Assembly: GCF_000210295.1 (NCBI RefSeq)
Contig: NC_026738.1
Span: 310,001-374,000, forward strand
Source: Trypanosoma brucei gambiense DAL972
Lineage: Eukaryota; Euglenozoa; Kinetoplastea; Trypanosomatida; Trypanosomatidae
Direction of reading: 5' to 3'
DNA: 64,000 nt
A program made the position numbers and the translations under genes. Below are positions 10,554 through 21,800 of this stretch, one piece after another. The notes beneath the pieces are model-generated. The model did no database searches and was not told the origin of the DNA. It worked only from the letters and a program-made list of their open reading frames with translations. How positions within the stretch are numbered: position 1 is the stretch's first letter; each line of letters starts with the position of its first letter.

Positions 10554-11267
10554 ATGCTCGACACGAGTGGCAGCCCCGATGGGTTCGGTGATTACACGGC
10601 ACCTTCCAAACGTGGTGTGCTGTTTTTTTCCACCGTGCCGCGAGACATGCGGCCGCAGGAGGTGGAGCGTCATTTCGGGCGATTCGGCACCATCACACGT
10701 CGCAAGTTCACTCCGTTTCCAAGGAAGGAACGCCGACCCAATGGTCCACTCCTTCCTCTACAGTTCATGCGCGGGTACATTGAGTTCTCCAAGGCGGAGG
10801 ATGCGGAATATGCGGCTGCTGCCATGAATGGAACCCCTGTGGACTGCAAGCGGCGGCGTCGCTGCAGTGGACAGCTGTGGACTGTGAAATATGAGAAAGG
10901 TTTCACATGGGATGTGTTGCTGGAGGAACGGGAGGCCGCTGTGCGTTCGAGACGTCAGCGTGAGGTAGAGGCGAGAAGCCAAGAGAGGGAAATAAATGAG
11001 GCATTTCGTGCCGCTGTGGCGAAGCGAATCGCAAGTCGAGCAAAAAACAGGAAAGGGGACGGTGCCGCAAAGGTATCGACTGCAGGTGGTGGCGAAACGC
11101 TCGTAAACCGAGATGATAACTCGAAATGTAAGCGGGAGCCGGGCAATGATGATGTTGATGAGTCGCGGACGAAGCGCAAGAGATCCCGGGTTGAGGCCAC
11201 TTCATCGACCAGTGATGCCACAAATGCTTCCAAAGATTTAAAAAAGAAGAAAGTAAAAAAAAATTAA
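10554..11267 (+). CDS. ESF2: ESF2/ABT1-like RRM protein, ribosome biogenesis
   Basis: This 237-residue nucleolar-type protein has one atypical RRM at about 18-110. The order of features matches yeast Esf2 and human ABT1: GVLFFSTVPRDM at the first strand, an insertion containing RKERRPN, FMRGYIEFSKAEDAE at the RNP1 position, then a GTPVDCKRRRR segment followed by LWTVKYEKGFTWDVLLEE. That last block, ending in FTW, is highly characteristic of this family. The C-terminal third is charged, with a long helix and Lys/Arg clusters ending in a run of lysines, consistent with nucleolar targeting. Esf2 works with the U3 snoRNP and the Dbp8 helicase in early 18S rRNA processing, so I infer a small-subunit processome role. 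The start is the first ATG after a good splice acceptor, in a good context (gccaccATG). Confidence 0.85.
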   Translation: MLDTSGSPDGFGDYTAPSKRGVLFFSTVPRDMRPQEVERHFGRFGTITRRKFTPFPRKERRPNGPLLPLQFMRGYIEFSKAEDAEYAAAAMNGTPVDCKRRRRCSGQLWTVKYEKGFTWDVLLEEREAAVRSRRQREVEARSQEREINEAFRAAVAKRIASRAKNRKGDGAAKVSTAGGGETLVNRDDNSKCKREPGNDDVDESRTKRKRSRVEATSSTSDATNASKDLKKKKVKKN

Positions 11268-12202
11268 GAACTGACGCCGGTGGAGGGCTCGTCGCCTGCA
11301 GTTACGGGAGGTACTTTGATAGGGAATGGGAAGAAGAGGTGAGGATGTTGTGTACGGGATAAGTGAATGAGTTCCGCGCGCCTGCTCGCTGTTGTTACTT
11401 CGTTGTTTCCCCCTTATTTTCATTTCTGGTACTTTTTATTTCGTTGCTGCTTGTTGAAGTGACGGTGATTGTTTATGCTGTTGGAACGTTATTCGATGTC
11501 GTATTTTTGCATCACAGAGTTGGGGTTCGCATTCCTTTCTTAGTTGGGGATGGCGTAGCGGCACCGTGATGGCGGAATGGAGTGAGAAGAGGGCGTTGTA
11601 AACGATTAAGAAGCAAAGGAGAGGGTCGCATGGGCCACCATAGCGGCCTTGCGTTGGGTATAGTGAATACGCCCACATAAGTCTACGCAGTGTGCGGTAC
11701 CCTTTTCTTTTCCCTTCCAGTAAGTAAGACATATATTTATTTGTTTATGTCGTTGCACAGTTTGTATTTTTTGTCTTCTTTCTCCATCTGTCCGCCCCGG
11801 CAGTGATGATGAAACCCTCAGTGTTTTAAGCGTTAGCACCTCGACTAAGTCGCGTAAGGAGTCTCTGGCCTTTCTATCTTATCCGCCTAGATTTGTTCCT
11901 TCTTCCTAAGTCGATATTTATAGAAATATTTTTCTACATAACGTTAGGTGGGGTGCAGGAGAAAGGCGGAGAAGAGTAAAAGGTAACAGTGAAAGGAGGA
12001 GAACCTCAGTCAAAGAGAGAATATATATATATATATATATATATATATTCTTTTATTTTTGTCACTTAGCAGTTTACATCAAGTCACGTTCCGCGTACTT
12101 CGTTTCACTATTGCGTTGCCCCAATCATCACTATTTTTTTACGCGTCGTTGATATCATTTAGTTTACGTACAAAGGTCACATCAAATTCACTGTCCTTTA
12201 CT
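11268..12202 (+). other. intergenic region
   Basis: No gene supported. It contains a TA microsatellite at about 12021-12048 directly followed by a T-rich tract and the acceptor for the ThrRS mRNA. Confidence 0.6.
12049..12069 (+). promoter_or_regulatory. predicted trans-splice acceptor for ThrRS
   Basis: A short T tract after the TA repeat ends in CACTTAG, with AG at 12068-12069. The resulting leader would be 133 nt before ATG 12203, which rules out the TTG-initiated extension from 12059. Confidence 0.5.
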
Positions 12203-14602
12203 ATGGCCACGGCTGTTGTTGGGAAGAAAAAGGGAGGTGCAACTGTCGATCTCAAACAGCTACAGGAACCTGACTTTTGGAAGACGCGTAATGCCATATT
12301 TGACGAATTGTATGCCGCCCAGCAGGAGAAATATAAATCCATGCAGAGCCCCATTTCCATCACCCTCAATGATGGAAAGCAGCTCCCTGCGACGAGCTGG
12401 CTCACAACGCCTATTGACATTGCGAAGAAGTTGTCCAATTCGCTCGCGGAAAGGGTTGTTGCTGCGCGTGTAAATGAAGAAATTTGGGACCTTACTCGAC
12501 CTTTTGAGGGCGATGCCACACTTGAGCTGCTTGATTGGGACGATGCTGATGCTCGCCACGTTTTTTGGCACAGTTCCTCCCACGTGCTTGGTTATGCGCT
12601 GGAGCGAGTGTTCCAAACCCGCCTGTCCGTTGGCCCTGCACTTGAGGAGGGTGGTTTCTTCTATGAGGGTGAGACGAACCGCCCGGTGACGGAAGCGGAT
12701 TACACCACGATAGAGACAGCGATGCAGGAGTTGGTCAAGATGAAGGTTCCATTTCAGCGCTTAACCGTAAAGAAGGAGGACGCCCTTCGACTCTTCCAGT
12801 ACACAGAGTTTAAGAGCAAGATACTCGCAAGTAAGGTTCCTGAGAATGGCACTTGCACGGTGTATCGCTGCGGGAACCTTATTGACCCCTGCCGCGGTCC
12901 TCACCTCCCCGACACCGGGCGCGTGAAGTCATTCTCCTTAACAAAGAACTCCTCTTCGTACTTTGAGGGGAAGGCGGAGAATGCTGTGTTACAGCGTGTC
13001 TATGGAATTTCATTCCCAAAGCAGACGATGTTAACGGAGTGGAAAAAACTTCAAGAAGAGGCCGCCCGTCGCGACCACCGCACTATTGGCCGGCATCAAC
13101 AGCTCTTCCATTTCCATGAGGCCTCTCCCGGTAACGCTTTCTGGCTCCCGCATGGTGCACGCATCTACAACACACTAATTGAGTTCCAGCGCAAGCAATA
13201 TCGCCGACGGGGCTTCGAGGAGGTAGTGTCTCCTAACATGTTCTCATCCAGGTTGTGGATGGTCTCCGGTCACTGGGATAAGTATGCTGACAATATGTTC
13301 CTCATCAATGTTGAAAAGGAGGACCACGGAATGAAGCCAATGAACTGTCCTGGACACTGCCTCATGTTTGCCATGCAGCCCCACTCGTACAGGGAGCTTC
13401 CTATTCGTTATGCTGATTTTGGGGTTCTGCATCGAAATGAGCTCAGCGGTGCTCTTACAGGGCTCACCCGAGTTCGTCGTTTTCAGCAGGATGATGCCCA
13501 CATTTTCTGTCGGATGGATCAAGTGAAGGATGAGATCCACAGCGCTCTCATTTTTCTCAAGGATGTTTATGACGTCCTCGGCTTTAAGTTCTTTTTGAAG
13601 CACTCCACGCGGCCAGAAAACAAGCTCGGTTCAGATGAGATGTGGGATGAGGCGGAGTCCTACTTGCAGGCAGCCCTCAACAGCTTCTGCGGGATCCCCG
13701 ACGAGCTTCCTGACCCATTTAACAAGGGTTCCACCTTTGTATACGATGGCCGCAAGGAGAGCGTTAAAAAACTTCGGGCGATGCTGAAGAAGCGTGGAGA
13801 CAAGAAAAACGACGAGAACTCACCCGCAGATGATGTGTGGCCGGGCCCAACACATGAGGATGCATGGGAGGAAAACACCGGTGACGGTGCTTTCTATGGG
13901 CCAAAGATTGACATCGTTGTTGAAGATGCTTTGCGCCGACGGCATCAATGTGCGACCATCCAGCTTGACTTCAACTTACCGAAGCGGTTTGGTCTCAAGT
14001 ACACTCTGCCGAGCAATGCAGCGGGCGATGATGGCCCAGCGCCAAAGGCCACCGAGTGCCACAAAGATCCGAACGCGGAATTAAAAGCTGACAAACCGGA
14101 GGGGAAGGTGGAGACTGCTGCGGGAGCACCGAAGTCATCCTACGAGAAGGCTGCACACGAACTCAACATTGACCAGCGTTTGGATGCCAATCAGGCTCGA
14201 CCTGTGATGATTCACCGTGCCATTTTCGGTTCTTTGGAGCGCTGCATTGCGATCCTCTGCGAGCACTACGGCGGTGACTGGCCTTTCTGGCTGAGCCCGC
14301 GGCAAGTTATTGTCGTGCCTGTTTCGCTCGAGAACGCTGCGTACGCACAAACGGTGCGCGACACGTTTTTTGCTGCAGGCTTCTTTGCTGATGTGGACAA
14401 CGGCACTGCGACGTTGGAGAAGAAGATTCGGAATGCGGAACTGGCACGGTACAACTTCATACTTGTTGTGGGACAAGCTGAGCAAGAGGGGCAGAGTGTC
14501 AATGTGAGGACTCGTGACAATCGCCGGCACGGCACGAAAACGTTGGATGAGGCATTACAATGGTTGCGAGAACTGGCCGATAAATATGATCCGTCCTTCT
14601 AA
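12203..14602 (+). CDS. ThrRS: threonyl-tRNA synthetase, class II
   Basis: This 799-residue enzyme charges tRNA-Thr with threonine. The domain order is standard: an N-terminal TGS-like segment (around LNDGKQLPATSW), the editing/SAD domain (HVFWHSSSHVLGYALE, then YRCGNLIDPCRGPHLPDTG), the class II core (motif 2-type FGVLHRNELSGALTGLTRVRRF, QQDDAHIFC; motif 3 RPVMIHRAIFGSLERCI) and the anticodon-binding domain at the C-terminus (WPFWLSPRQVIVVPV). Two lineage-type insertions stand out: a charged KKRGDKKNDEN loop, and a charged Asp/Lys/Glu-rich insert after the LPSNAAGDDG segment inside the core. The N-terminus MATAVVGKKKGG is short and basic with no strong presequence. Trypanosomatids generally use one nuclear gene for both cytosol and mitochondrion, so dual use is an inference, perhaps by alternative initiation. 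Confidence 0.95.
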   Translation: MATAVVGKKKGGATVDLKQLQEPDFWKTRNAIFDELYAAQQEKYKSMQSPISITLNDGKQLPATSWLTTPIDIAKKLSNSLAERVVAARVNEEIWDLTRPFEGDATLELLDWDDADARHVFWHSSSHVLGYALERVFQTRLSVGPALEEGGFFYEGETNRPVTEADYTTIETAMQELVKMKVPFQRLTVKKEDALRLFQYTEFKSKILASKVPENGTCTVYRCGNLIDPCRGPHLPDTGRVKSFSLTKNSSSYFEGKAENAVLQRVYGISFPKQTMLTEWKKLQEEAARRDHRTIGRHQQLFHFHEASPGNAFWLPHGARIYNTLIEFQRKQYRRRGFEEVVSPNMFSSRLWMVSGHWDKYADNMFLINVEKEDHGMKPMNCPGHCLMFAMQPHSYRELPIRYADFGVLHRNELSGALTGLTRVRRFQQDDAHIFCRMDQVKDEIHSALIFLKDVYDVLGFKFFLKHSTRPENKLGSDEMWDEAESYLQAALNSFCGIPDELPDPFNKGSTFVYDGRKESVKKLRAMLKKRGDKKNDENSPADDVWPGPTHEDAWEENTGDGAFYGPKIDIVVEDALRRRHQCATIQLDFNLPKRFGLKYTLPSNAAGDDGPAPKATECHKDPNAELKADKPEGKVETAAGAPKSSYEKAAHELNIDQRLDANQARPVMIHRAIFGSLERCIAILCEHYGGDWPFWLSPRQVIVVPVSLENAAYAQTVRDTFFAAGFFADVDNGTATLEKKIRNAELARYNFILVVGQAEQEGQSVNVRTRDNRRHGTKTLDEALQWLRELADKYDPSF

Positions 14603-17600
14603 TCAAACGTGTTGAGTGTCCGGTACGTAGGGCTTCTAATAGCATGGTAGTGAGTTATTGAGACAAAACTTCTTCTTTTTTCTCTTTTTTCCATCGTCTG
14701 CGTTCGTGATGACTTTCTTTCCACTTTTGTCCTCGCCCTTGGTACACTCACGTGCCCGATGGTTGTGTTGGGTGGTTCACAATGCGTCAGCATGCATTTG
14801 TCCGTTTATGTTCCAAATGTGGGAAACGCTCCCCCTCCCCCCTTTCCACCTATTGGGAGTGCAATCCCTCTAGCTTTTATCCTTTTGATCACTTTTTTTT
14901 TTTTTTGTCATCTTTGATGGAGCGCACGCGTTGATATGATGCGTGGAAGAGTGAGGGGCGGGGGACAACTAAGCTTGAAGAGGAAGTAGAGTGGATTGTG
15001 AGGAGAATTGAGGTGTAGGAAATATGGTAGGCGAAGGCGTGTGTAGATGAACCGTAGTGCTGTAATGTGAGGAAACGGAAAGGGAAGGGAAGGGAAGGGA
15101 AAAACAACAACAGCAACAACAAAAGATGGAAAGGAGTGTAAAGGAGGGAAGGATGGTGCCGCACGGGTACCGCCACCGGTTTTGTTAAAATATTTAAGCT
15201 TTTAAGATTGGGTGAATTTCAACCCAATGCGGTTTTGTGCACTCATAAGAGAGAAAAGATGTGGGTGAACACAACCACACATACGCGCATGCGAAGGGTG
15301 GATGAGGTTTGCAGTGATTCAACGTGTTGTAAAAGAGCCCGAAACAATGAGATGGGGTTGTTTGCGTCTCACTTTTGGCTTTGGTGTCTTGCCATATAAA
15401 TGAAAAATTAAAACATTATTGTCATTGTTGTTATTACTGTTGTTATCTTCTGAAATCGATGAAGGGAAGGGGCACAAGCAGTTGGAGCAGTAGCAAGGCA
15501 AAGGAGCGATGCGCAACCAAAGAACTTAGGGTGAAAAAAGAAGTCAAGAATGAGTATGGGACTTACAGACAAATATGAAACTAGAAAATATGAAAAGAAA
15601 AAATAATGCATACGGGGACCTTTCCCTTCCCACTGAATTCGTACATTTATTTATACTGACCGCTCATGTACATACGCAACTGTACCACACAAACGTATGC
15701 ATGCGAATGTAGGTATATATCTGAATAAATAAATAGATATATTCGCGTATATGTTCGGTTATGGCTGAGTTGTTCTGTGGTGACTGCGTCGCGGATCATT
15801 ATAGTCGGAGCTCTTCTACATGAATATAATGACATGCGTTGGAGGGAGCATATGCAGCCCTTGCGGCTACAACCATAGCGCCTCCCTCACCCTTAATTCC
15901 TTTAAGCATTAATGCGGTTACGTGCCTTTAAAGGTGATGGTTGACAGCATTTTCATGTGAAAGCAAGAAACTAAAAAAAGAAAAAAAAAGAAGGAAAGGG
16001 GGAAGGGGGAGAGGAGGGGACACAAAATGGTAAATGTATCGGAGTGTAGCTGATAAAGCAAGGCGTGACGAGATACGGAGAGGTGCCATTGGTGACTAAA
16101 GTCAAAATGAGGGATAAAGGAATGATAGCAAAAAAAAAAAAAGGGCAGGAAGCACACACACACACAAAAAAAAAAGGGCAGGAAGCATGAAAAGAAAATT
16201 GAGGGGATTGATCCGACTTACGTAAGATGTGAGGAAGGAAAGGGAAGATGTGATGTTGATGCAACTCGGGACACGCACGCAGACACAAAAGGAAAGTTCC
16301 TTCGCTTGGGACCATTGGAAAGAGTACATTTTTTCGAGGCGGCTGGGGCAGTGATCACGCGTCGGTTTTGGCATCAATAACGTTCTTATTATGCATTTGT
16401 ACTTTTTTTTTTTTTTACTCTTGAATCATGAAAGAATTTCTATGAAAACAAACTCATAGCTTCATTTTGTACTTCTTTTTGAACTTGTGCGGCGGTTCCT
16501 TTCCTCTATTCTCGTTTCTCCATGGCATTATTCCTTTTTATATACAAACACTGAGCTGAATTGAATTATGCAGCAGCGAAGAAGAAGGGAGGCATTTTTA
16601 CTGTTGGACGGCGCATGTAATTATATATCGTATCAAACTGTTGTTGTTGTTGTTTTTCCCAAGAGTCCAAATGGTGGGAAAGTGACGGGAATTTGAAAAA
16701 AAAAAGGAGAGGAGACAAAAATGAAGCGAGATAAGAAGGTAAGCAGCAACAAAAAAAAAAACGGAAATAAGGAGTATGCTTAAAACGAAATGTGTATTTT
16801 CCCGCGCGAATGTTTGTTTTGTTGATGCGTTTATTTGTTTGTCCATTACTTTTGTTATTGACTTCTATTTTACTTAGTACCATGCCATAACGGCAGTTTG
16901 TTGTAAATTGTGCCCAATCGATTTGAAAATTTCTTCTTCCCCCCTTTCATTCCCTCTCTTCTTCTTTTTTTTTTTAAAAAATAAAAATAATCACTTTATA
17001 TTACTTGTGTGAGTGTTTGTGTGTACTTCATATGGGTTCCATTACTATTACTATTACTATTTTGTTTTATTACCGTTAACGTTATAATTATTGTTATTAC
17101 TATTATCATCATCATCGCTTTTACTACCTGTTCACTTTTATGAATTTGTTCTTGTCTGTTTTTTCTTTTTTTTTTCTTTACCCCTCCCCCAAAATAACTC
17201 ACTTCCTCGTGATGGGCCTGCACGGCGGAGCATTTTTTTCTTTTGTGTGTGTGTGTTTGTGTGTGATTTTTTTTTTTCGTTTCAATTACTTCTTTCCCTA
17301 CTCTTTGTTACCGCCGCTAACACGAGCTGCAGCTAAAGGGGAATATCGGTGCTTTTGTAGAAAAAAAAGTGGATGAATAACTCGATTACCGAATGGGAAA
17401 ATTTAGAGAAGAAGGGGTGCAGAGGAGAGGAAAGAGAAGTAATCCCACACGATGTGACTGTTCAACATGAAATTGACATATTTCGATTATTGGGTTAAGA
17501 CATTTTTGGAAGTTGGGCGTGTTACAATCAAATCAAATGAAACGCTGCGAAGTGAAGTCGGGGATGTTTGCAGTCGTCTCGAGTGAGTGATAAACAAAAA

Positions 17601-17971
17601 AAAGAAGAGAGAGGGGGAATCGCAGACAACAGAACAAGGCAGTAGCGAGTAGGGCGAGGAGGTGCCGCCATCTCGGACTTGTTTTTTTTTTTTACATCTT
17701 TGTGTTTTGGAGGATACCTCTGTTGTTTTTTTGTTTTATTTCTTTTTCGCTCCCCGTTTCTTCGTACCCGGCCGCTGTAATTCATTCCACGTCCCCCCGG
17801 TTAAGGTCACTTAGAGAACATATACAGCTACATATACCAGGCAACAGTAACAATTCACAGTGAACAGTTTATTTCAACAGAGACATTCATAAAAAGTGAA
17901 ACCCAGGGAGAGGCGAGGCGGAGGAAAGGGGAAAAGCAACAACAACAACAACTTAATTTGAACAAAAGTAA
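14603..17971 (+). other. long intergenic region with alternating purine and pyrimidine blocks
   Basis: No gene supported in about 3.4 kb. The + strand is T-rich just after ThrRS, purine-rich at about 14935-15160 and 15960-16270 (GGGAAGGGAAGG-type tracts, CA and A runs), T-rich at 16380-17340 with TTATTAC repeats near 17040-17120, then purine-rich again. Several minus-strand frames here are Phe/Ser/Pro/Leu-rich translations of these tracts and not genes. A small unannotated transcript cannot be excluded. Confidence 0.5.
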
Positions 17972-19939
17972 ATGGACTGCGGCGCCGGTTTTGCCTTGGG
18001 GCAACAACTTGCGAAGGATGCCCTTCACATGCAGGGCGGGGTGCGTCCTGGGACCACTGGCAACGTGGAGCAAGATGCTCTTATGACTGGCATGATGGTA
18101 CCACCCACCGGGCCCATGGAAGACTGGGCTCAGCACTTTGCTGCCCATCAACATCACCACCAGCAGCATCAACAAATGATGATGCAGCGGCAACATAACG
18201 ATGCGCTCATGATTCAGCAGCAGCATCGGGATATGGAGGAGGCATTTCGCGCATCCGCCAGAGCTGGGGCACCACAGCAAGCCAACGCTGGACCTCTTAT
18301 GATGCCTCCAGGTCCAATGATGATGGCAGGGGGAATGGCTCCTATGATGCACGCTGGTGGTTTTATGATGGGCGGGATGCCGCAAATGATGCCATGTGCT
18401 CCCATGGGAATGAACATGGGGATGGCGCCAGTAGCAACAATGAGCCCAGCAACGACAAATACAGTAAGTGGTGCTAGAGAGGGTGCCACTGCAGTATCTT
18501 CTGCAGCACCGGGTGTGGTGGATTTGGGTGGTGACAGCGCATGGGCGGAGAAATTGCACCAGGCGGAGTGGGGACAGGATTACAAGGATGTTGAGGTGCA
18601 TACGGTGGAGGGCTCAACGGCACAAACTGTAGAAGAACATGCCAAGACGTCCAAATTTTATGAGTTTATGGATAAGATACGCAAAAAGGAACTTCTTGTT
18701 GATGAGGATTCAGGGGAGGTTGTTCAGGGACCGGGCCCAGACCCGGATGTGGAGGCTGACACAGAGTATTTGGCTAGGTTGGCTGCTATGGAGGGCATAA
18801 ACGTACCGCCCAGTGTCATGGACCACATGCAGGGACAAGACGGCGTTCAGAGGGGGACCGATGAGGATATGGAAGGAATGATGGGTGATGATGTGTACGA
18901 CCCCAGCGCCGACGTTGAGCAGTGGGCACAGGAATACGCACAAATGCAGGCCATGCAGGAGCGTCTGCAGAACAACACAGACTATCCGTTTGAGGCCAAC
19001 AACCCATATATGTACCACGAAAACCCCATGGAGGAGGGTCTTTCAATGTTAAAGCTAGCTAACCTTGCGGAGGCTGCGCTCGCTTTTGAAGCGGTGTGCC
19101 AAAAGGAGCCTGAACGTGAGGAGGCTTGGCGGTCTCTGGGCTTAACTCAAGCTGAGAATGAGAAGGACGGTCTCGCCATCATCGCACTCAACCATGCACG
19201 CATGTTGGACCCGAAGGACATTGCAGTGCACGCCGCGCTCGCGGTGTCCCACACAAATGAACACAATGCCAATGCGGCACTGGCTTCGTTACGGGCATGG
19301 CTGTTGTCGCAACCGCAGTATGAACAGCTTGGCTCAGTTAACCTGCAAGCGGACGTCGACATAGATGATTTGAATGTACAGAGCGAAGATTTCTTCTTTG
19401 CGGCTCCAAATGAGTACAGAGAGTGCCGTACGCTCCTCCATGCAGCCCTGGAGATGAACCCAAATGACGCTCAGTTACACGCAAGCCTTGGTGTATTGTA
19501 CAACCTTTCCAATAATTATGACTCTGCGGCTGCTAACCTCCGCCGCGCTGTGGAACTTCGACCCGACGACGCGCAACTGTGGAACAAACTCGGCGCGACT
19601 CTCGCAAATGGCAACCGACCGCAAGAAGCTCTGGATGCGTATAACCGCGCACTTGACATCAACCCGGGATATGTGCGTGTCATGTATAATATGGCGGTTT
19701 CCTACTCTAACATGTCACAGTATGATCTCGCGGCGAAGCAACTAGTACGCGCGATTTATATGCAGGTGGGCGGCACAACTCCGACAGGAGAGGCCTCTCG
19801 TGAAGCCACGCGCTCCATGTGGGACTTCTTCCGTATGCTTCTGAACGTTATGAACCGTCCGGACCTCGTGGAACTGACATATGCTCAAAATGTGGAGCCA
19901 TTCGCAAAGGAGTTTGGCCTGCAGTCTATGTTACTGTGA
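17972..19939 (+). CDS. PEX5: PEX5, PTS1 receptor for glycosomal/peroxisomal matrix import
   Basis: This 655-residue soluble receptor binds C-terminal PTS1 signals and ferries enzymes to the glycosome docking complex. The N-terminal half is disordered and carries pentapeptides of the WXXXF/Y type that bind PEX14: WAQHF at 52-56, WGQDY at 200-204 and WAQEY at 318-322, with a further Trp at 191. A Cys sits at residue 3, near the N-terminus as in the monoubiquitinated Cys of other PEX5 proteins. Residues 108-157 are very rich in Met and Gly, and 57-86 in His/Gln. From about 345 to 615 the protein is TPR repeats (ANLAEAALAFEAVCQKEPEREEAWRSL, DAQLHASLGVLYNLSNNYDSA, DAQLWNKLGATLANGNRPQEAL), the PTS1-binding superhelix. 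The ATG at 17972 follows an A-rich leader. In trypanosomes, glycolytic enzymes are glycosomal, so this gene is expected to be essential. Confidence 0.95.
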   Translation: MDCGAGFALGQQLAKDALHMQGGVRPGTTGNVEQDALMTGMMVPPTGPMEDWAQHFAAHQHHHQQHQQMMMQRQHNDALMIQQQHRDMEEAFRASARAGAPQQANAGPLMMPPGPMMMAGGMAPMMHAGGFMMGGMPQMMPCAPMGMNMGMAPVATMSPATTNTVSGAREGATAVSSAAPGVVDLGGDSAWAEKLHQAEWGQDYKDVEVHTVEGSTAQTVEEHAKTSKFYEFMDKIRKKELLVDEDSGEVVQGPGPDPDVEADTEYLARLAAMEGINVPPSVMDHMQGQDGVQRGTDEDMEGMMGDDVYDPSADVEQWAQEYAQMQAMQERLQNNTDYPFEANNPYMYHENPMEEGLSMLKLANLAEAALAFEAVCQKEPEREEAWRSLGLTQAENEKDGLAIIALNHARMLDPKDIAVHAALAVSHTNEHNANAALASLRAWLLSQPQYEQLGSVNLQADVDIDDLNVQSEDFFFAAPNEYRECRTLLHAALEMNPNDAQLHASLGVLYNLSNNYDSAAANLRRAVELRPDDAQLWNKLGATLANGNRPQEALDAYNRALDINPGYVRVMYNMAVSYSNMSQYDLAAKQLVRAIYMQVGGTTPTGEASREATRSMWDFFRMLLNVMNRPDLVELTYAQNVEPFAKEFGLQSMLL

Positions 19940-21800
19940 GAGCGTAAAGGCATTCTGCTTATGTGTATGTGCGCACGTGTCGCCAGGGGAAAGGTATGCA
20001 TGCGTGTGTGTGGAAATTGAAGGAAACAAAACCCGCCCGCGTATGTATGGAAAGGTGATATTAGGGGCCAATTTTCTTTACCTCTTCCTCTGATCGGTAA
20101 CATAAGTGAAGCCAAATCCAAAAAAAAAAGAATATATATATATATAAATGATGGAATGGATAAATAATAAATTGAGGGATGGAAGGAACGGTAACGGCCA
20201 CGTTTATAATCGATAATGGTGGGCTGGATACGAATTTGAGCGGGTGAGAACTTGAGCGGGCGAATGAAGCTGACGATTTGGGCGGACCAACGGGTGAGTG
20301 ACTGAAAACGGTAGTGAGGTTTAAGACTAAATTGTAAAGTTCTCTTGAGGAGGGAGCTAAGAGAAGGGGAATAAAAAGATAATATCGCAGGGCTTGTGCC
20401 AATCAAACAGCACCCGCGGAGGCAAATATTTCCAGTTTGTTTTTCGTTTGGAAACTTTCCTTCACCCCGTGTTGTTGCTCTTGTTTCCCTCGGTATTTGG
20501 TGTTGTTGCTGAATGCAGTTACTTTTTTTGCGTTAGTGGTGGAGTGGTCAAAAGTTTGTGTTTACGCTGAGGAAAAAGGAAAAAAAAAATGTCTGGCCGT
20601 AGCTCGAACAATATATATTACAAACAGGGTCATATGTGCGCTGTTACACGCAATGATATGCCGTGCGTTTTGAAATGAAAGATGACGGTGATAGGAGGGG
20701 TGGTGTAAAACTAAGAGGGAAATAATGCAACTTAATAATATTAAAAAGGGGTGCAGTGATGGACATTTGGGAGCCAAGAGGGAGGAGTATCAAGAAAGAA
20801 GATGCAAGGAAGGACAAACGCAGGATATGAAGTGCAAGGCGATGGATGGAGTAAAGGATTAGAGAAAAGAAGGGTGGGAAGCAGGTTCGTTTATATATAT
20901 ATATATATATATAAATTTTATTTATGTGTTCGAGACAATAAACTGCTGGCGGGGGACTTGCCCTTTTCTTTTCTTTTCTTTTCTTTTCTCTTCTTTGATC
21001 GTGCGTATATACATATTTATGTATTTGGTACTTCGTACCCGTTGTTTTGGCCTGTATTTTACTGGCCGTTGGCTTCCTTGTTTCATTTGACTACCGTCAA
21101 TCAGTTTATTGCATTACTACTGCGTCTTGACTCTTGCCATCTCTCCCTCACTTTCCCTTTGATGGAAGCTCCAAACTGTTCGGTTTGGCACGGCGCGAAG
21201 GCATGAGAGCCTCACGGTACATGTTGAAGATTAAATGTATCCGTGGTGAGACTATGGCGAATGGAGGGAAGGATGCCCTGAGCACAAACTGCAACATTGT
21301 TCAACAGCACAAGTGTATTCGTGATATTTATAAGCACATGTGCGCGTGTGTGAGTGTGTGTGTGTGGTGATAGCAGCACTCATAATATGTGCGTTAACTG
21401 TTCTCATGCGAAGCCCTTTGTGCTTACTTTTCATCCGTCTTGGTATTACCGTTGCTTCAATGACATGCGGTCCTTGGGGTTGTGTCCCTTGTGCTGTTGT
21501 TGTTGTGCTTCCTCCCTTCGTCTTCTTTTGGCTGAATCCAGTCTCACTTATTTATTTCACAACCCTTCTTTACCATTATTACTGTCATTGTTAATCTCCT
21601 TTGTCTTCTCTCCGTGTTTTCAGAGCTGCTGTGGGAGCTTTCCTGTGCTGCTATATCCTTAACACTTCACTCTCACTAACCACACCCTTGTCTTCCTCTT
21701 TATCATTATTGTCGTCGATTCGCGGTAATTAACGTTTCGTCGTTTTTTTTGTTTTTCTTTCACGCATAGGGACCACAAGGGAAACCACCGAAGGAACCAA
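19940..21800 (+). other. intergenic region
   Basis: No gene supported. It contains TA repeats at about 20131-20146 and 20893-20912, a TTTTC run near 20970-20990, TG-rich DNA near 21340-21365 and a strong pyrimidine tract before uL2. Confidence 0.6.
21743..21769 (+). promoter_or_regulatory. predicted trans-splice acceptor for ribosomal protein uL2
   Basis: An almost pure T/C tract ends at CACGCATAG, with AG at 21768-21769. The mature leader would be 31 nt before ATG 21801, a short leader typical of a highly expressed gene. Confidence 0.65.
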
